A DNA stretch of 64,000 nt from positions 18,417 to 82,416 of the forward strand of contig NZ_JAPVQY010000038.1 in NCBI RefSeq assembly GCF_027257875.1. Direction: 5' to 3'. Every line of letters begins with the position of its first letter. Positions within the stretch are counted from its first letter, which is position 1. Both the position numbers and the translations under genes were made by a program. Positions 1-8,156 of this stretch are shown here, piece by piece. The notes below the pieces were generated by a model. The model saw only the letters and a list, made by a program, of their open reading frames with translations. It was not told the origin of the DNA and searched no databases. The DNA comes from Burkholderia sp. IMCC1007 (GTDB lineage Bacteria; Pseudomonadota; Gammaproteobacteria; Burkholderiales; Burkholderiaceae).

Positions 1-565
1 GGTCGGCTGCGGCCGCTCCGGCACCTTTTTCGCATGCGAGCAGGCCGGCGTCTGGCCCGATTTCCTGTGCCTGTCGAAGGGCATCAGCGGCGGTTATCTG
101 CCGCTGTCGCTCGTGCTCACGCGCGACGACGTGTTCGCGGCGTTCTACGACGACGACACGACGCGCGGCTTCCTGCACTCGCATTCGTACACCGGCAACC
201 CGCTCGCGTGCCGCGCGGCCGTCGCGACGCTCGACCTGTTCGCTCGCGACGACGTGCTCGCCGCGAACGCGCGCAAGTCGGCGGCGATGCGCGCCGCACT
301 CGCGCCGCTCGACGCGCACCCGCAGGTGCGCCACCTGCGCGAACGCGGCACGCTGTTCGCGTTCGACGTCGCGCTCGACGGCGAGGCGGCACGCGGCTTC
401 TCGCGACGCTTCTTCGAACGGGCGCTCGAACGCGAACTGCTGCTGCGCCCGATCGGCACGACCGTGTACCTGATGCCGCCGTACGTGATGAGCGACGACG
501 ACATCGCGTGGCTCGCGCAACGCACGCGCGACACGCTCGACGCGACGCTCGCGGAGGCCGCATGA
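1..565 (+). CDS. bioA: Adenosylmethionine-8-amino-7-oxononanoate aminotransferase, C-terminal part
   Basis: Only the C-terminal ~187 residues lie in the window; the gene starts to the left. The product moves an amino group from S-adenosylmethionine to 8-amino-7-oxononanoate, giving 7,8-diaminononanoate in cytoplasmic biotin synthesis. Visible are the class III aminotransferase segment FFACEQAGVWPDFLCLSKG, whose lysine should bind PLP, and the LHSHSYTGNPLACRAA stretch typical of BioA. Its TGA overlaps the bioF start codon (ATGA), so translation is probably coupled. The order bioA-F-D-B is the usual Burkholderia arrangement. Confidence 0.95.
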   Translation, partial: VGCGRSGTFFACEQAGVWPDFLCLSKGISGGYLPLSLVLTRDDVFAAFYDDDTTRGFLHSHSYTGNPLACRAAVATLDLFARDDVLAANARKSAAMRAALAPLDAHPQVRHLRERGTLFAFDVALDGEAARGFSRRFFERALERELLLRPIGTTVYLMPPYVMSDDDIAWLAQRTRDTLDATLAEAA

Positions 566-1755
566 CCGCCACCACCCTGCTCGACACGCTGCAGCGCGGC
601 CTCGCCGAACTCGACGCGCAAGGGCTGCGCCGCGTGCGCCGCACCGCCGACACCGCGTGCGACGCGCACATGCGCGTCGACGGCCGCGACATCATCGGCT
701 TCGCGAGCAACGACTACCTCGGCCTCGCCGCGCATCCGGCACTCGTTGCCGCGTTCGCCGAAGGCGCGCAGCGCTACGGCTCCGGCAGCGGCGGCTCGCA
801 TCTGCTCGGCGGCCATTCACGCGCGCACGCGACGCTCGAGGACGAGCTCGCGGCGTTCTGCGGCGGCTTCTCCGACGCGCCGCGCGCGCTGTACTTCAGC
901 ACCGGCTACATGGCGAACCTCGCCGCGATGACGGCGCTCACCGGCAAGCACGCGACGATCTTTTCCGACGCGCTGAACCATGCATCGCTGATCGACGGGA
1001 TCCGGCTGTCGCGTGCGAACGTGCAGGTCTATCCGCATGCGGACACGACCGCGCTCGCCGCGCTGCTCGATGCATCGGATGCCGAAACGAAGCTGATCGT
1101 CAGCGATACCGTGTTCAGCATGGACGGCGACGTCGCGCCGCTCGCCGAACTCGTCGCGCTGGCCGAACGGCACGGCGCATGGCTCGTCGTCGACGACGCG
1201 CACGGCTTCGGCGTGCTCGGCCCGCAGGGGCGCGGCGCGCTCGCGGCCGCCGCGCTGCGCTCGCCGAACCTCGTGTACGTCGGCACGCTCGGCAAGGCCG
1301 CCGGCGTCGCGGGCGCATTCGTCGTCGCGCACGAGACGGTGATCGAATGGATGATCCAGCGCGCGCGCAGCTACATCTTCACGACGGCCGCGCCGCCGGC
1401 CGTCGCGCACGCGGTATCGGCGAGCCTGAAGGTGATCGGCGGCGACGAAGGCGACGCGCGGCGCACGCATCTGGCCGCGCTGATCGAGCGCACGCGCGCG
1501 CTGCTGCGCACGACGCGCTGGCAGCCGGTCGATTCGCACACCGCCGTGCAGCCGCTCGTGATCGGCAGCAACGACGCGACGCTCGCGGCGATGCGCGCGC
1601 TGGACGCGCACGGCCTGTGGGTGCCCGCGATCCGGCCGCCGACGGTGCCGGCCGGCACGTCGCGGCTGCGCATCTCGCTGTCGGCCGCGCATTCGTTCGA
1701 CGATCTCGCGCGGCTCGAAGCCGCACTGACCGAAGCCAGCGAGCACGCAGCATGA
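562..1755 (+). CDS. bioF: 8-amino-7-oxononanoate synthase
   Basis: 397 residues, normal length. A PLP-dependent alpha-oxoamine synthase that condenses pimeloyl thioester with L-alanine to 8-amino-7-oxononanoate, the first committed biotin step. Visible are the substrate loop GFASNDYLGLAAHP (about residue 50), GSGSGGSHLLGG, the PLP aspartate in VVDDAHGFGVLG, and the Schiff-base lysine in YVGTLGKAAGVAG. The start is the ATG that overlaps the bioA stop; in-frame codons further upstream lie inside bioA in another frame. The TGA again overlaps the bioD start by ATGA, so the three genes look translationally coupled. Confidence 0.97.
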   Translation: MTATTLLDTLQRGLAELDAQGLRRVRRTADTACDAHMRVDGRDIIGFASNDYLGLAAHPALVAAFAEGAQRYGSGSGGSHLLGGHSRAHATLEDELAAFCGGFSDAPRALYFSTGYMANLAAMTALTGKHATIFSDALNHASLIDGIRLSRANVQVYPHADTTALAALLDASDAETKLIVSDTVFSMDGDVAPLAELVALAERHGAWLVVDDAHGFGVLGPQGRGALAAAALRSPNLVYVGTLGKAAGVAGAFVVAHETVIEWMIQRARSYIFTTAAPPAVAHAVSASLKVIGGDEGDARRTHLAALIERTRALLRTTRWQPVDSHTAVQPLVIGSNDATLAAMRALDAHGLWVPAIRPPTVPAGTSRLRISLSAAHSFDDLARLEAALTEASEHAA

Positions 1756-2471
1756 ACGCACCCCTTTCCCTTTTCGTCACCGGCACCGACACGGAAATCG
1801 GCAAGACCTTCGTATCGGCGGCGATGCTGCACGGCTTCGCGCGCCACGGCTTGCGCGCGGCCGCGCTGAAGCCCGTCGCGGCCGGCGCATACGAGCGCGA
1901 CGGCGTGTGGCGCAACGAAGACGCGGACCAGCTCGACGCAGCCGCGAACGTGGTGCTGCCGCCCGAGCTGCGCACACCGTTCCTGCTGAAGGCGCCCGCG
2001 GCCCCGCACATCGTCGCCGCGCAGGAAGGCGTGACGCTCGACCTCGACACGATCGTCGCGAGCCACCGCGAAGCGCTGACGCGTGCGGACGTCGTCGTCG
2101 TCGAAGGCGTCGGCGGCTTCCGCGTGCCGCTCAACGACACGCAGGACACGGCCGATCTCGCGGTCGCGCTCGGCCTGCCCGTCGTGCTCGTCGTCGGCAT
2201 GCGGCTCGGCTGCATCAGCCACGCGCTGCTGACCGCCGATGCGATTCGCCAGCGCGGGCTCACGCTCGCGGGCTGGGTCGCGAACCACATCGATCCGGCC
2301 ATGTCGTACGCCGACGAGAACGTCGCGACGATCCGCGACTGGCTCGCGCGCGAGCACCGCGCGCCGCTGCTCGGCCGCATCGCGCACTTGGCGCCGGCCG
2401 CCCCCGAATCCGCCGCGGCGATGCTCGACATCGCCGCGCTCGTCGATACGCTGCGCACCGTGCAGCACTGA
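1752..2471 (+). CDS. bioD: Dethiobiotin synthetase
   Basis: 239 residues. ATP-dependent carboxylation and ring closure of 7,8-diaminononanoate to dethiobiotin. The N-terminus carries the P-loop variant FVTGTDTEIGKTFVSAAML, followed by LKPVAAGAYERDG and VVVEGVGGFRVPLNDTQDTADLA, which are the nucleotide- and substrate-binding signatures of BioD. The start overlaps the end of bioF (ATGA). A 35-nt gap follows before bioB. Confidence 0.97.
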   Translation: MNAPLSLFVTGTDTEIGKTFVSAAMLHGFARHGLRAAALKPVAAGAYERDGVWRNEDADQLDAAANVVLPPELRTPFLLKAPAAPHIVAAQEGVTLDLDTIVASHREALTRADVVVVEGVGGFRVPLNDTQDTADLAVALGLPVVLVVGMRLGCISHALLTADAIRQRGLTLAGWVANHIDPAMSYADENVATIRDWLAREHRAPLLGRIAHLAPAAPESAAAMLDIAALVDTLRTVQH

Positions 2472-2506
2472 CGCCCCCATCCAAGCATCCACGACAGGAA
2501 ACCACC

Positions 2507-3526
2507 ATGACCCAAGCCCAGACCGCCGCCGTGCAATCCGACGCGATCCCCGTGGCCGCCCCGACGCCGCAGCGCTGGCGCGTCGCCGACGTCGTCGCGC
2601 TGTTCGAGCTGCCGTTCAACGACCTGATGTTCCGCGCGCAGCAGGTGCATCGCGAGCACTTCGACGCGAACGCGGTGCAGCTGTCGACGCTGCTGTCGAT
2701 CAAGACGGGCGGCTGCGAGGAAGATTGCGGCTACTGCTCGCAGTCGTCGCATCACGACACGGGCCTGAAGGCCGAGAAGCTGATGGACGTCGACACGGTG
2801 CTCGACGCCGCGCGCGCGGCGAAGGCGAACGGCGCGAGCCGCTTCTGCATGGGCGCTGCCTGGCGCAACCCGAAGGAGCGCCACATGCCCGCGCTGACCG
2901 AAATGGTGCGCGGCGTGAAGGAGCTCGGGCTCGAGACCTGCATGACGCTCGGCATGCTCGAGGACGAACAGGCGCAGCAGCTCGCCGACGCGGGCCTCGA
3001 CTACTACAACCACAACCTCGACACGTCGCCGGAGTTCTACGGCCAGGTGATCTCGACGCGCACGTACCAGGATCGCCTCGACACGCTCGACCGCGTGCGC
3101 GACGCGGGCATCAACGTGTGCTGCGGCGGCATCATCGGGATGGGCGAATCGCGCCGCGAACGCGCGGGCCTGATCTCGCAGCTCGCGAACCTGAACCCGT
3201 ATCCGGAATCGGTGCCGATCAACAACCTCGTCGCGATCGAAGGCACGCCGCTCGAAGGCACCGCGCCGCTCGACCCGTTCGAGTTCGTGCGCACGATCGC
3301 CGTTGCGCGGATCACGATGCCGAAGGCCGTCGTGCGCCTGTCGGCCGGCCGCGAGCAGCTCGACGACGCGATGCAGGCGATGTGCTTCCTCGCGGGCGCG
3401 AACTCGATGTTCTACGGCGACCAGCTGCTGACCACGAGCAACCCGCAGACGCAGCGCGACCGCGCGCTGTTCGAGCGTCTCGGGATTCGCGCGAGCCAGG
3501 CGGACGCGCTGGCGGAGAACGCGTAA
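2507..3526 (+). CDS. bioB: Biotin synthase (radical SAM)
   Basis: 339 residues. Inserts sulfur into dethiobiotin in the last biotin step. The radical-SAM cluster motif C-x3-C-x2-C is visible in KTGGCEEDCGYCSQSSHHDTG (4Fe-4S, about residues 65-85), and further family signatures are CMGAAWRNPKERHMP, YYNHNLDTSPEFY and GIIGMGESRRER. AGGAAACC lies just upstream of the ATG. It is the last gene of the operon and is followed by a strong hairpin terminator. Confidence 0.98.
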   Translation: MTQAQTAAVQSDAIPVAAPTPQRWRVADVVALFELPFNDLMFRAQQVHREHFDANAVQLSTLLSIKTGGCEEDCGYCSQSSHHDTGLKAEKLMDVDTVLDAARAAKANGASRFCMGAAWRNPKERHMPALTEMVRGVKELGLETCMTLGMLEDEQAQQLADAGLDYYNHNLDTSPEFYGQVISTRTYQDRLDTLDRVRDAGINVCCGGIIGMGESRRERAGLISQLANLNPYPESVPINNLVAIEGTPLEGTAPLDPFEFVRTIAVARITMPKAVVRLSAGREQLDDAMQAMCFLAGANSMFYGDQLLTTSNPQTQRDRALFERLGIRASQADALAENA

Positions 3527-3562
3527 GCGGGTGCATTGCGAATCGCGTACCGCGTGCAGACG

Positions 3563-3590
3563 AAAAAGCCGGGGCTTGCTCCGGCTTTTT
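3563..3590. terminator. Rho-independent terminator after bioB
   Basis: AAAAAGCCGG and CCGGCTTTTT are perfect 10-nt complements around an 8-nt loop and end in a T run on both strands. It therefore can close both the rightward bio operon and the leftward cutC transcript. Confidence 0.9.
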
Positions 3591-3619
3591 GTTCATCCGG
3601 CCGTCTGAACCGGATCGCC

Positions 3620-3659
3620 GTGCACGTCACGCGCGTCGAGCGCGTGCACGTCACGCGCG
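3620..3659. repeat. 16-bp direct repeat, two copies
   Basis: GTGCACGTCACGCGCG occurs at 3620-3635 and 3644-3659, 24 bp apart. The second copy runs into the end of cutC. No function is apparent; a local duplication is enough to explain it. Confidence 0.6.
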
Positions 3660-4376
3660 CGCCGCCGCGCCATCGAGTGCCGCACGCACGCGTTCGACCT
3701 GCTGTTCGTCGATGGGCGCCAGCACCTGGCCGCGCGGCCGCACGCCCGAGCCGAAATGCACCGCACGTACGCCGGTGGCCAGCACGAAATCGCCGACCGT
3801 ATCGACGGTGAGCCCGGAGCCGGCCAGCACCGTGCACGTCGAGCCGGCTGCCTGCCGCACCATGCGCGTGATCGTCGCGGCCGCGTCGAGCACCGACGGA
3901 TGGCCGCCGGAGGTCAGCACCGACGTGACGGCCGGCACGCGCAGCAGCGCGTCGAATGCGGCATTCAGATCGCGCGACACGTCGAACGCGCGATGGAACG
4001 TCAGGTCGCGCCCGTTCGCGGCGGCCGCGATCCGCGCGAGCGCGTCGAGATCGACGTCGCCGCGCGCATCGAGCGCGCCGAACACGACGCCGTTCGCGCC
4101 TGCCGCGACGGCCGCACGCACGTCGCGCTCGATCGCGCGCAGGTCGTCGGCGTCGTAGACGAACGCGCGGCTGTGCGGGCGCACGATCACGTTGACGGGA
4201 ATCGGCACGGCGGCCACGACGGCCTCGATCAGGCCGATGCTCGGCGTGAGCCCGCCTTCGCTAATCGCGGTGACGAGTTCGAGCCGGTCGGCGCCCGCGC
4301 GGGCGGCGGCCTGCGCGTCGCCGACGGTCGTGGCGATTACTTCGAGGAGGACGGAGGAAGCGGCGGTTCGGTTCAT
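3651..4376 (-). CDS. cutC: CutC family copper homeostasis protein
   Basis: 241 residues, normal for the CutC TIM-barrel family. Family signatures are LEVIATTVGDAQAAARAGADRLEL-like strand 1, GGLTPSIGLIE, IVRPHSRAFVYD, GVVFGALDARGDVD, LTFHRAFDV and the C-terminal HFGSGVRP. CutC was first linked to copper tolerance in E. coli, but its biochemical role is unsettled, so the name is a family label. It stands alone, with the bio operon convergent on one side and a gene-poor stretch upstream. Confidence 0.93.
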   Translation of the reverse strand: MNRTAASSVLLEVIATTVGDAQAAARAGADRLELVTAISEGGLTPSIGLIEAVVAAVPIPVNVIVRPHSRAFVYDADDLRAIERDVRAAVAAGANGVVFGALDARGDVDLDALARIAAAANGRDLTFHRAFDVSRDLNAAFDALLRVPAVTSVLTSGGHPSVLDAAATITRMVRQAAGSTCTVLAGSGLTVDTVGDFVLATGVRAVHFGSGVRPRGQVLAPIDEQQVERVRAALDGAAARA

Positions 4377-4814
4377 CGGCGGCTCGCGAATCGTCAGGAG
4401 AATTCGCGCATCCTAGCCGAGCGGCGGGAACGGCGCCAGCATGCCGGGCAAAGCACGCGTCAGCGGCGCCGCACGCGCCACACGCCGGCCAGCGCGGACA
4501 GCGCCGTCACCGCGGCATCGGGCGCGACCCGGAACATCCGCGCATGCACGCGCGCGCTGCTGCCGCATCACGTCGACGATCCCGGGCGCGAGCAGCGCCT
4601 GGGTGTCGGCATGCCGATCGAGAACGGCGTATGGACGCAGGCGGGCGCGCGGGTCACGATCATGACCCGCGCGAGGATGGTCGGCGACATCGGTCCTTTC
4701 CTCTCGTTCGCCGCCACGGCGGCCGCCGGGACAGCGCGATCGCGGTCACGACGGCCGCGATCGCGCCATTGTCGGAGGAGCACACCGGGGGATCGCAACG
4801 GCACGCGCGTCGCG
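4377..4814. other. 438-bp interval with no convincing gene
   Basis: The interval lies between cutC and the EAL gene. On the minus strand it holds one short reading frame with a good ribosome site (4568-4690) and, in another frame, a stretch ending at 4460 with codon use like real genes (ending ALAGVWRVRRR). The pattern could be a frameshifted small gene. Nothing else was recognised. Confidence 0.4.
4568..4690 (-). CDS. Possible 40-residue ORF or remnant
   Basis: The reading frame begins MSPTILARVMIVTRAPACVH and is preceded by GAGAGGAAAGG at good ribosome-binding distance. Nothing in it is recognisable. The coding-like sequence seems to continue in another frame downstream (toward ALAGVWRVRRR, stop at 4460-4462), so this may be the front of a small gene broken by a frameshift. 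Weakly supported. Confidence 0.22.
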   Translation of the reverse strand: MSPTILARVMIVTRAPACVHTPFSIGMPTPRRCSRPGSST

Positions 4815-6101
4815 CTAACCGGCGTGCGTTTCGTCGTCGCCCCAGTCGATATCGCCGCACAGCACGTGCTGCGCATCGCCGATCCGCATGGCCACCGACA
4901 GCGTCACGCACGGCTGCGCCTCGTTGATCGACAGGTACGGGCGCGTCACCTGCACGCGCCCCGGCTCGGCGATCGCCGTGCGGAAATACGGCCGGCGCAG
5001 CCAGTTTGCCCCCTGCGCATCCGCGAGCGGCGAGAAGCGCGCCTCGGCGAGCGCGCGGTCCGCGCGCAGCACGACGTTGCGGCCCGCCTGGCGGCCCCGC
5101 GCGTCGAGCAGAAAGCAGCGCGCCGCATCGTCGAGCGCGAGGAAATTCCAGCACACCTCGTCGAGCGGCTCGCCGGCCGTCAGCCGCTCGGCCGCGCGCT
5201 CGAACGCGCGCAGGTACGGCGCGAGCCGCTGCGTGTCGCGCCGCTCGCGCGCTTCGCTCTGCACACGGAAGCGCTCGGTCAGCTCGCCGATGCAGCCGGT
5301 CGCCGCCGCGCTGTCGGGCAGGCCCGGCGCCGGGCGGCCGAAGTAGTAGCCCTGCACGAAATCGGCCTCGCACGACAGCGCGATCTGCGCGTCGTGCTCG
5401 GTCTCGATCCCTTCGACGAGCACGAGCTTGCCGGCCTCGTGCAGCAGCGTGACGAGCCCGTGCAGGATCGCGGTGAGCCCGGTGCGGTGCGCCGCGTGGG
5501 ACAGCATGATCCGGTCGAGCTTCACGATGTCCGGATTCAGCTGCCAGATCCGCTCGAGGTTCGAATGCCCCGCGCCGAAATCGTCGAGCGCGATCAGGAA
5601 GCCCTGCGCGCGGAATTCGCGCACGGCGTCGGCGAGCCGCTCGACGTCGTCCGCGCGCTGTTCGAGCACTTCGAGCACGACGCGGCGCGGCGGCATGCCG
5701 AGCCGCTTCAGGTTCGCGAGCAGCGCGGCGGCCTGGAACGGATCGGTCAGCACCTCGGGATGCACGTTCAGGAACAGCCACTCGCGCTCGGCGCCGAGCA
5801 GCCCAAAGTTCTCGAGATGCAGCGCCTGCGCGAGCCGGTCCAGCTGCATCAGCTCGTCGCGGCGCGCGGCCTCGCCGAACACGTCGAGCGGCGATACCGC
5901 GCGGTCGAGCCCGTCATGCGCGCGCAACAGCGCCTCGTAGCCCACCGCGCGCTGATGCGACAGGCTGAAGATCGGCTGGAACACGGTCGAGAGCGTCAGG
6001 TCGCGATACTGCGTCGCCAGACGTTCGAGACCGGAACTCATTTCCCGCTCGAAACGGTACGGCGACGCTACGGCCGGACGCTCCTGTTGCTCGATCGTCA
6101 T
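4815..6101 (-). CDS. EAL-domain c-di-GMP phosphodiesterase with C-terminal YkuI_C-like sensor domain
   Basis: 428 residues from the ATG that follows a strong GAGGAGGAAGG site; longer in-frame starts lack one. The EAL domain (about residues 35-275) has the expected catalytic set: FQPIFSL, YEALLR, FLNVHPE, VVLEVLEQ, ALDDFGAGHSNLE, VKLDR, VEGIETE and QGYYFGRP, so hydrolysis of c-di-GMP is likely. Residues 290-428 (FLALDDAARCFLLDARGR, RRPYFRTAI, PYLSINEAQPCVTLSV) resemble the PAS/Cache-like EAL-associated domain of Bacillus YkuI. There is no GGDEF domain or membrane segment, so it is a cytoplasmic sensor-phosphodiesterase; the ligand is unknown. Confidence 0.88.
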   Translation of the reverse strand: MTIEQQERPAVASPYRFEREMSSGLERLATQYRDLTLSTVFQPIFSLSHQRAVGYEALLRAHDGLDRAVSPLDVFGEAARRDELMQLDRLAQALHLENFGLLGAEREWLFLNVHPEVLTDPFQAAALLANLKRLGMPPRRVVLEVLEQRADDVERLADAVREFRAQGFLIALDDFGAGHSNLERIWQLNPDIVKLDRIMLSHAAHRTGLTAILHGLVTLLHEAGKLVLVEGIETEHDAQIALSCEADFVQGYYFGRPAPGLPDSAAATGCIGELTERFRVQSEARERRDTQRLAPYLRAFERAAERLTAGEPLDEVCWNFLALDDAARCFLLDARGRQAGRNVVLRADRALAEARFSPLADAQGANWLRRPYFRTAIAEPGRVQVTRPYLSINEAQPCVTLSVAMRIGDAQHVLCGDIDWGDDETHAG

Positions 6102-6392
6102 ACCTTCCTCCTCGTGATGCAGTCGAATGCGGCTGACGAACGAAACGGCGCACGCAATGTCATGGTGTAACCCTCGGTTGCCCGGCCCATGCCGGACGGC
6201 AGACAAGCATCAAGCAAGCTCCGTGCAAGGCATGAATGCGTGCACCGCCCTCGCGCGCAGCCCTGTCGCACCATGGTGGCGCAGCGGCGACGCACCGTTT
6301 CCGTGCACACGCACCGGCGCACTCGAGCGCACCCATCACGCCGTCACGCTACACTCCGTACGGTCGTTTCATTCTCCACGCCTGCCGTATCG

Positions 6393-8060
6393 ATGGAAAT
6401 CGTCTTCACCGTCCTGATCCTGCTGCTCACCGTCGCGCTGTCCGGCGCCGTCACGCGCCTCCTGCCGTTGCAACTGCCGCTGCCGCTGATGCAGATCGCA
6501 TTCGGCGCGATGCTCGCGTGGCCGAAGTTCAACCTGCACGTCACGTTCGATCCCGAAATCTTCATGCTGCTGTTCATCCCGCCGCTGCTGTTCGCGGACG
6601 GCTGGCGGATTCCGAAACGCGAGCTGTACCTGCAGCGCCGCGCGATCCTGATGCTCGCGTTCGGGCTCGTGTTCATGACGGTACTCGCAGTCGGCTACTT
6701 CGCGCACTGGCTGATACCCGAGTTGCCGCTGCCGATCGCGTTCGCGCTCGCGGCCGTGCTGTCGCCGACCGATGCGGTCGCGCTGTCCGGGATCGCCGGC
6801 AAGGGTCGCATCCCGCCGCAACTGATGCACATCCTCGAAGGCGAGGCGCTGATGAACGACGCGTCGGGCCTCGTCGCGCTGAAGTTCGCGATCGCGGCCG
6901 CGCTGACGGGCGTGTTCTCGCTGCGCGCAGCGTCCGTCACGTTCGTGATCGTCGCGGCCGGCGGGCTCGCGACGGGCGCGATCGTGTCGTGGGTGTTCAG
7001 CGCGCTGTCGACGCGCTTCCTGAATGCCGAGCAGGAGGGCGACCCGGCCCCCGGCATCGTGATGACGCTGCTAGTGCCGTTCGCGGCCTACCTGTTCGCC
7101 GAGCACCTCGACCTGTCGGGCGTGCTCGCGGCCGTGTCGGCCGGGATGATGATGAATTACACGAGCTTCTCGCGCAAAAGCACGGTCGCGTCGCGCGTGC
7201 GGGCCGAAAGCACGTGGGCGATGATCGAGTTCGTGTTCAACGGCATGGTGTTCATCATGCTCGGGCTGCAGTTGCCGCACATCATCGGCCGCGCGCTCGT
7301 CGACGCGCACCATACCAGCGACGCGCTGGTCGGTCGCATGATCTTCAACGTGTGCGCGATGATGCTCGCGCTGTATGCGATCCGCTTCACGTGGGTGTGG
7401 CTGCTGCGCTGGTTCGCGAGTCGCCGCGCCGCGCGCCAGGGCCTCGCGGGCACGATGGCCGGCATCCGCACGATCGCGGTGATGACGGTCGGCGGCGTGC
7501 GCGGCGCGGTCACGCTCGCGGGCGTGCTGTCGATTCCCGTCGCGCTGTCCGACGGCGCGCCGCTGCCCGGGCGCGACACCGCGATCTTCGTCGCGTCGGC
7601 CGTGATTCTCGGCTCGCTGATCGTCGCGGTGATCGGCCTGCCGCTGCTGCTGCGCGGCGTGCGCTCGACGCGCAACCCGCTCGCCGACGAAGAGCGCACC
7701 GCCCGCGCGGCCGCCGCGCAGGCCGCGATCCGCGCGATCGATTCGTCGCACGACGCGATCTCGGTCGATCTCGACGAGTCGGGCGCCGCCCGCTGCGCGG
7801 ACATCTCCGCGCGCGTGATGGACCAGTATCGCCGCCGCCTCGCCGCGCTCGCCGAGGACGGCCCGACGCCGCGCGCGGAAGCGAAGCAGGCCGAAACGAT
7901 GGAGTTGCAGATGCGCATCGCGGCCGTGCGCGCGGAACGGTCGGTGCTGTACCGGCTGCGCAGCGAAAGCAAGATTTCGGACGAGACGCTGACCAAGCTG
8001 ATCCGCGAGATCGACCTGTCGGAAACCGCGCTGTCTACGCGCAAGAAAGGCATTGTTTGA
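6393..8060 (+). CDS. CPA1-family Na+/H+ antiporter
   Basis: 555 residues. The N-terminal ~420 residues carry about 12 hydrophobic segments; the charged C-terminal ~130 residues should be cytoplasmic. CPA1 signatures are FIPPLLFADGWRIPKRE, the transport core AVLSPTDAVALSGIAGKGRIP, EGEALMNDASGLVALKF and GGVRGAVTLAGVLSIP. The start chosen is MEIVFTVLILLL, where the first membrane segment begins; no clear ribosome site is visible there. Expected to exchange Na+ (or K+) for H+ at the inner membrane. Single gene, convergent with the downstream oxidoreductase. Confidence 0.9.
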   Translation: MEIVFTVLILLLTVALSGAVTRLLPLQLPLPLMQIAFGAMLAWPKFNLHVTFDPEIFMLLFIPPLLFADGWRIPKRELYLQRRAILMLAFGLVFMTVLAVGYFAHWLIPELPLPIAFALAAVLSPTDAVALSGIAGKGRIPPQLMHILEGEALMNDASGLVALKFAIAAALTGVFSLRAASVTFVIVAAGGLATGAIVSWVFSALSTRFLNAEQEGDPAPGIVMTLLVPFAAYLFAEHLDLSGVLAAVSAGMMMNYTSFSRKSTVASRVRAESTWAMIEFVFNGMVFIMLGLQLPHIIGRALVDAHHTSDALVGRMIFNVCAMMLALYAIRFTWVWLLRWFASRRAARQGLAGTMAGIRTIAVMTVGGVRGAVTLAGVLSIPVALSDGAPLPGRDTAIFVASAVILGSLIVAVIGLPLLLRGVRSTRNPLADEERTARAAAAQAAIRAIDSSHDAISVDLDESGAARCADISARVMDQYRRRLAALAEDGPTPRAEAKQAETMELQMRIAAVRAERSVLYRLRSESKISDETLTKLIREIDLSETALSTRKKGIV

Positions 8061-8102
8061 CGGGCCGGCTGCGGCCTGCGCGCAGCCACCGAGGACCATA
8101 AA

Positions 8103-8136
8103 AAAACGGCGACGCTCGCACGAGCATCGCCGTTTT
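8103..8136. terminator. Bidirectional terminator
   Basis: AAAACGGCGA and TCGCCGTTTT pair around CGCTCG/CGAGCA, with A/T tracts on both sides. It sits between the convergent antiporter and indolepyruvate oxidoreductase genes and suits both. Confidence 0.88.
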
Positions 8137-8156
8137 CACATCCACTCCCGTTCGCG

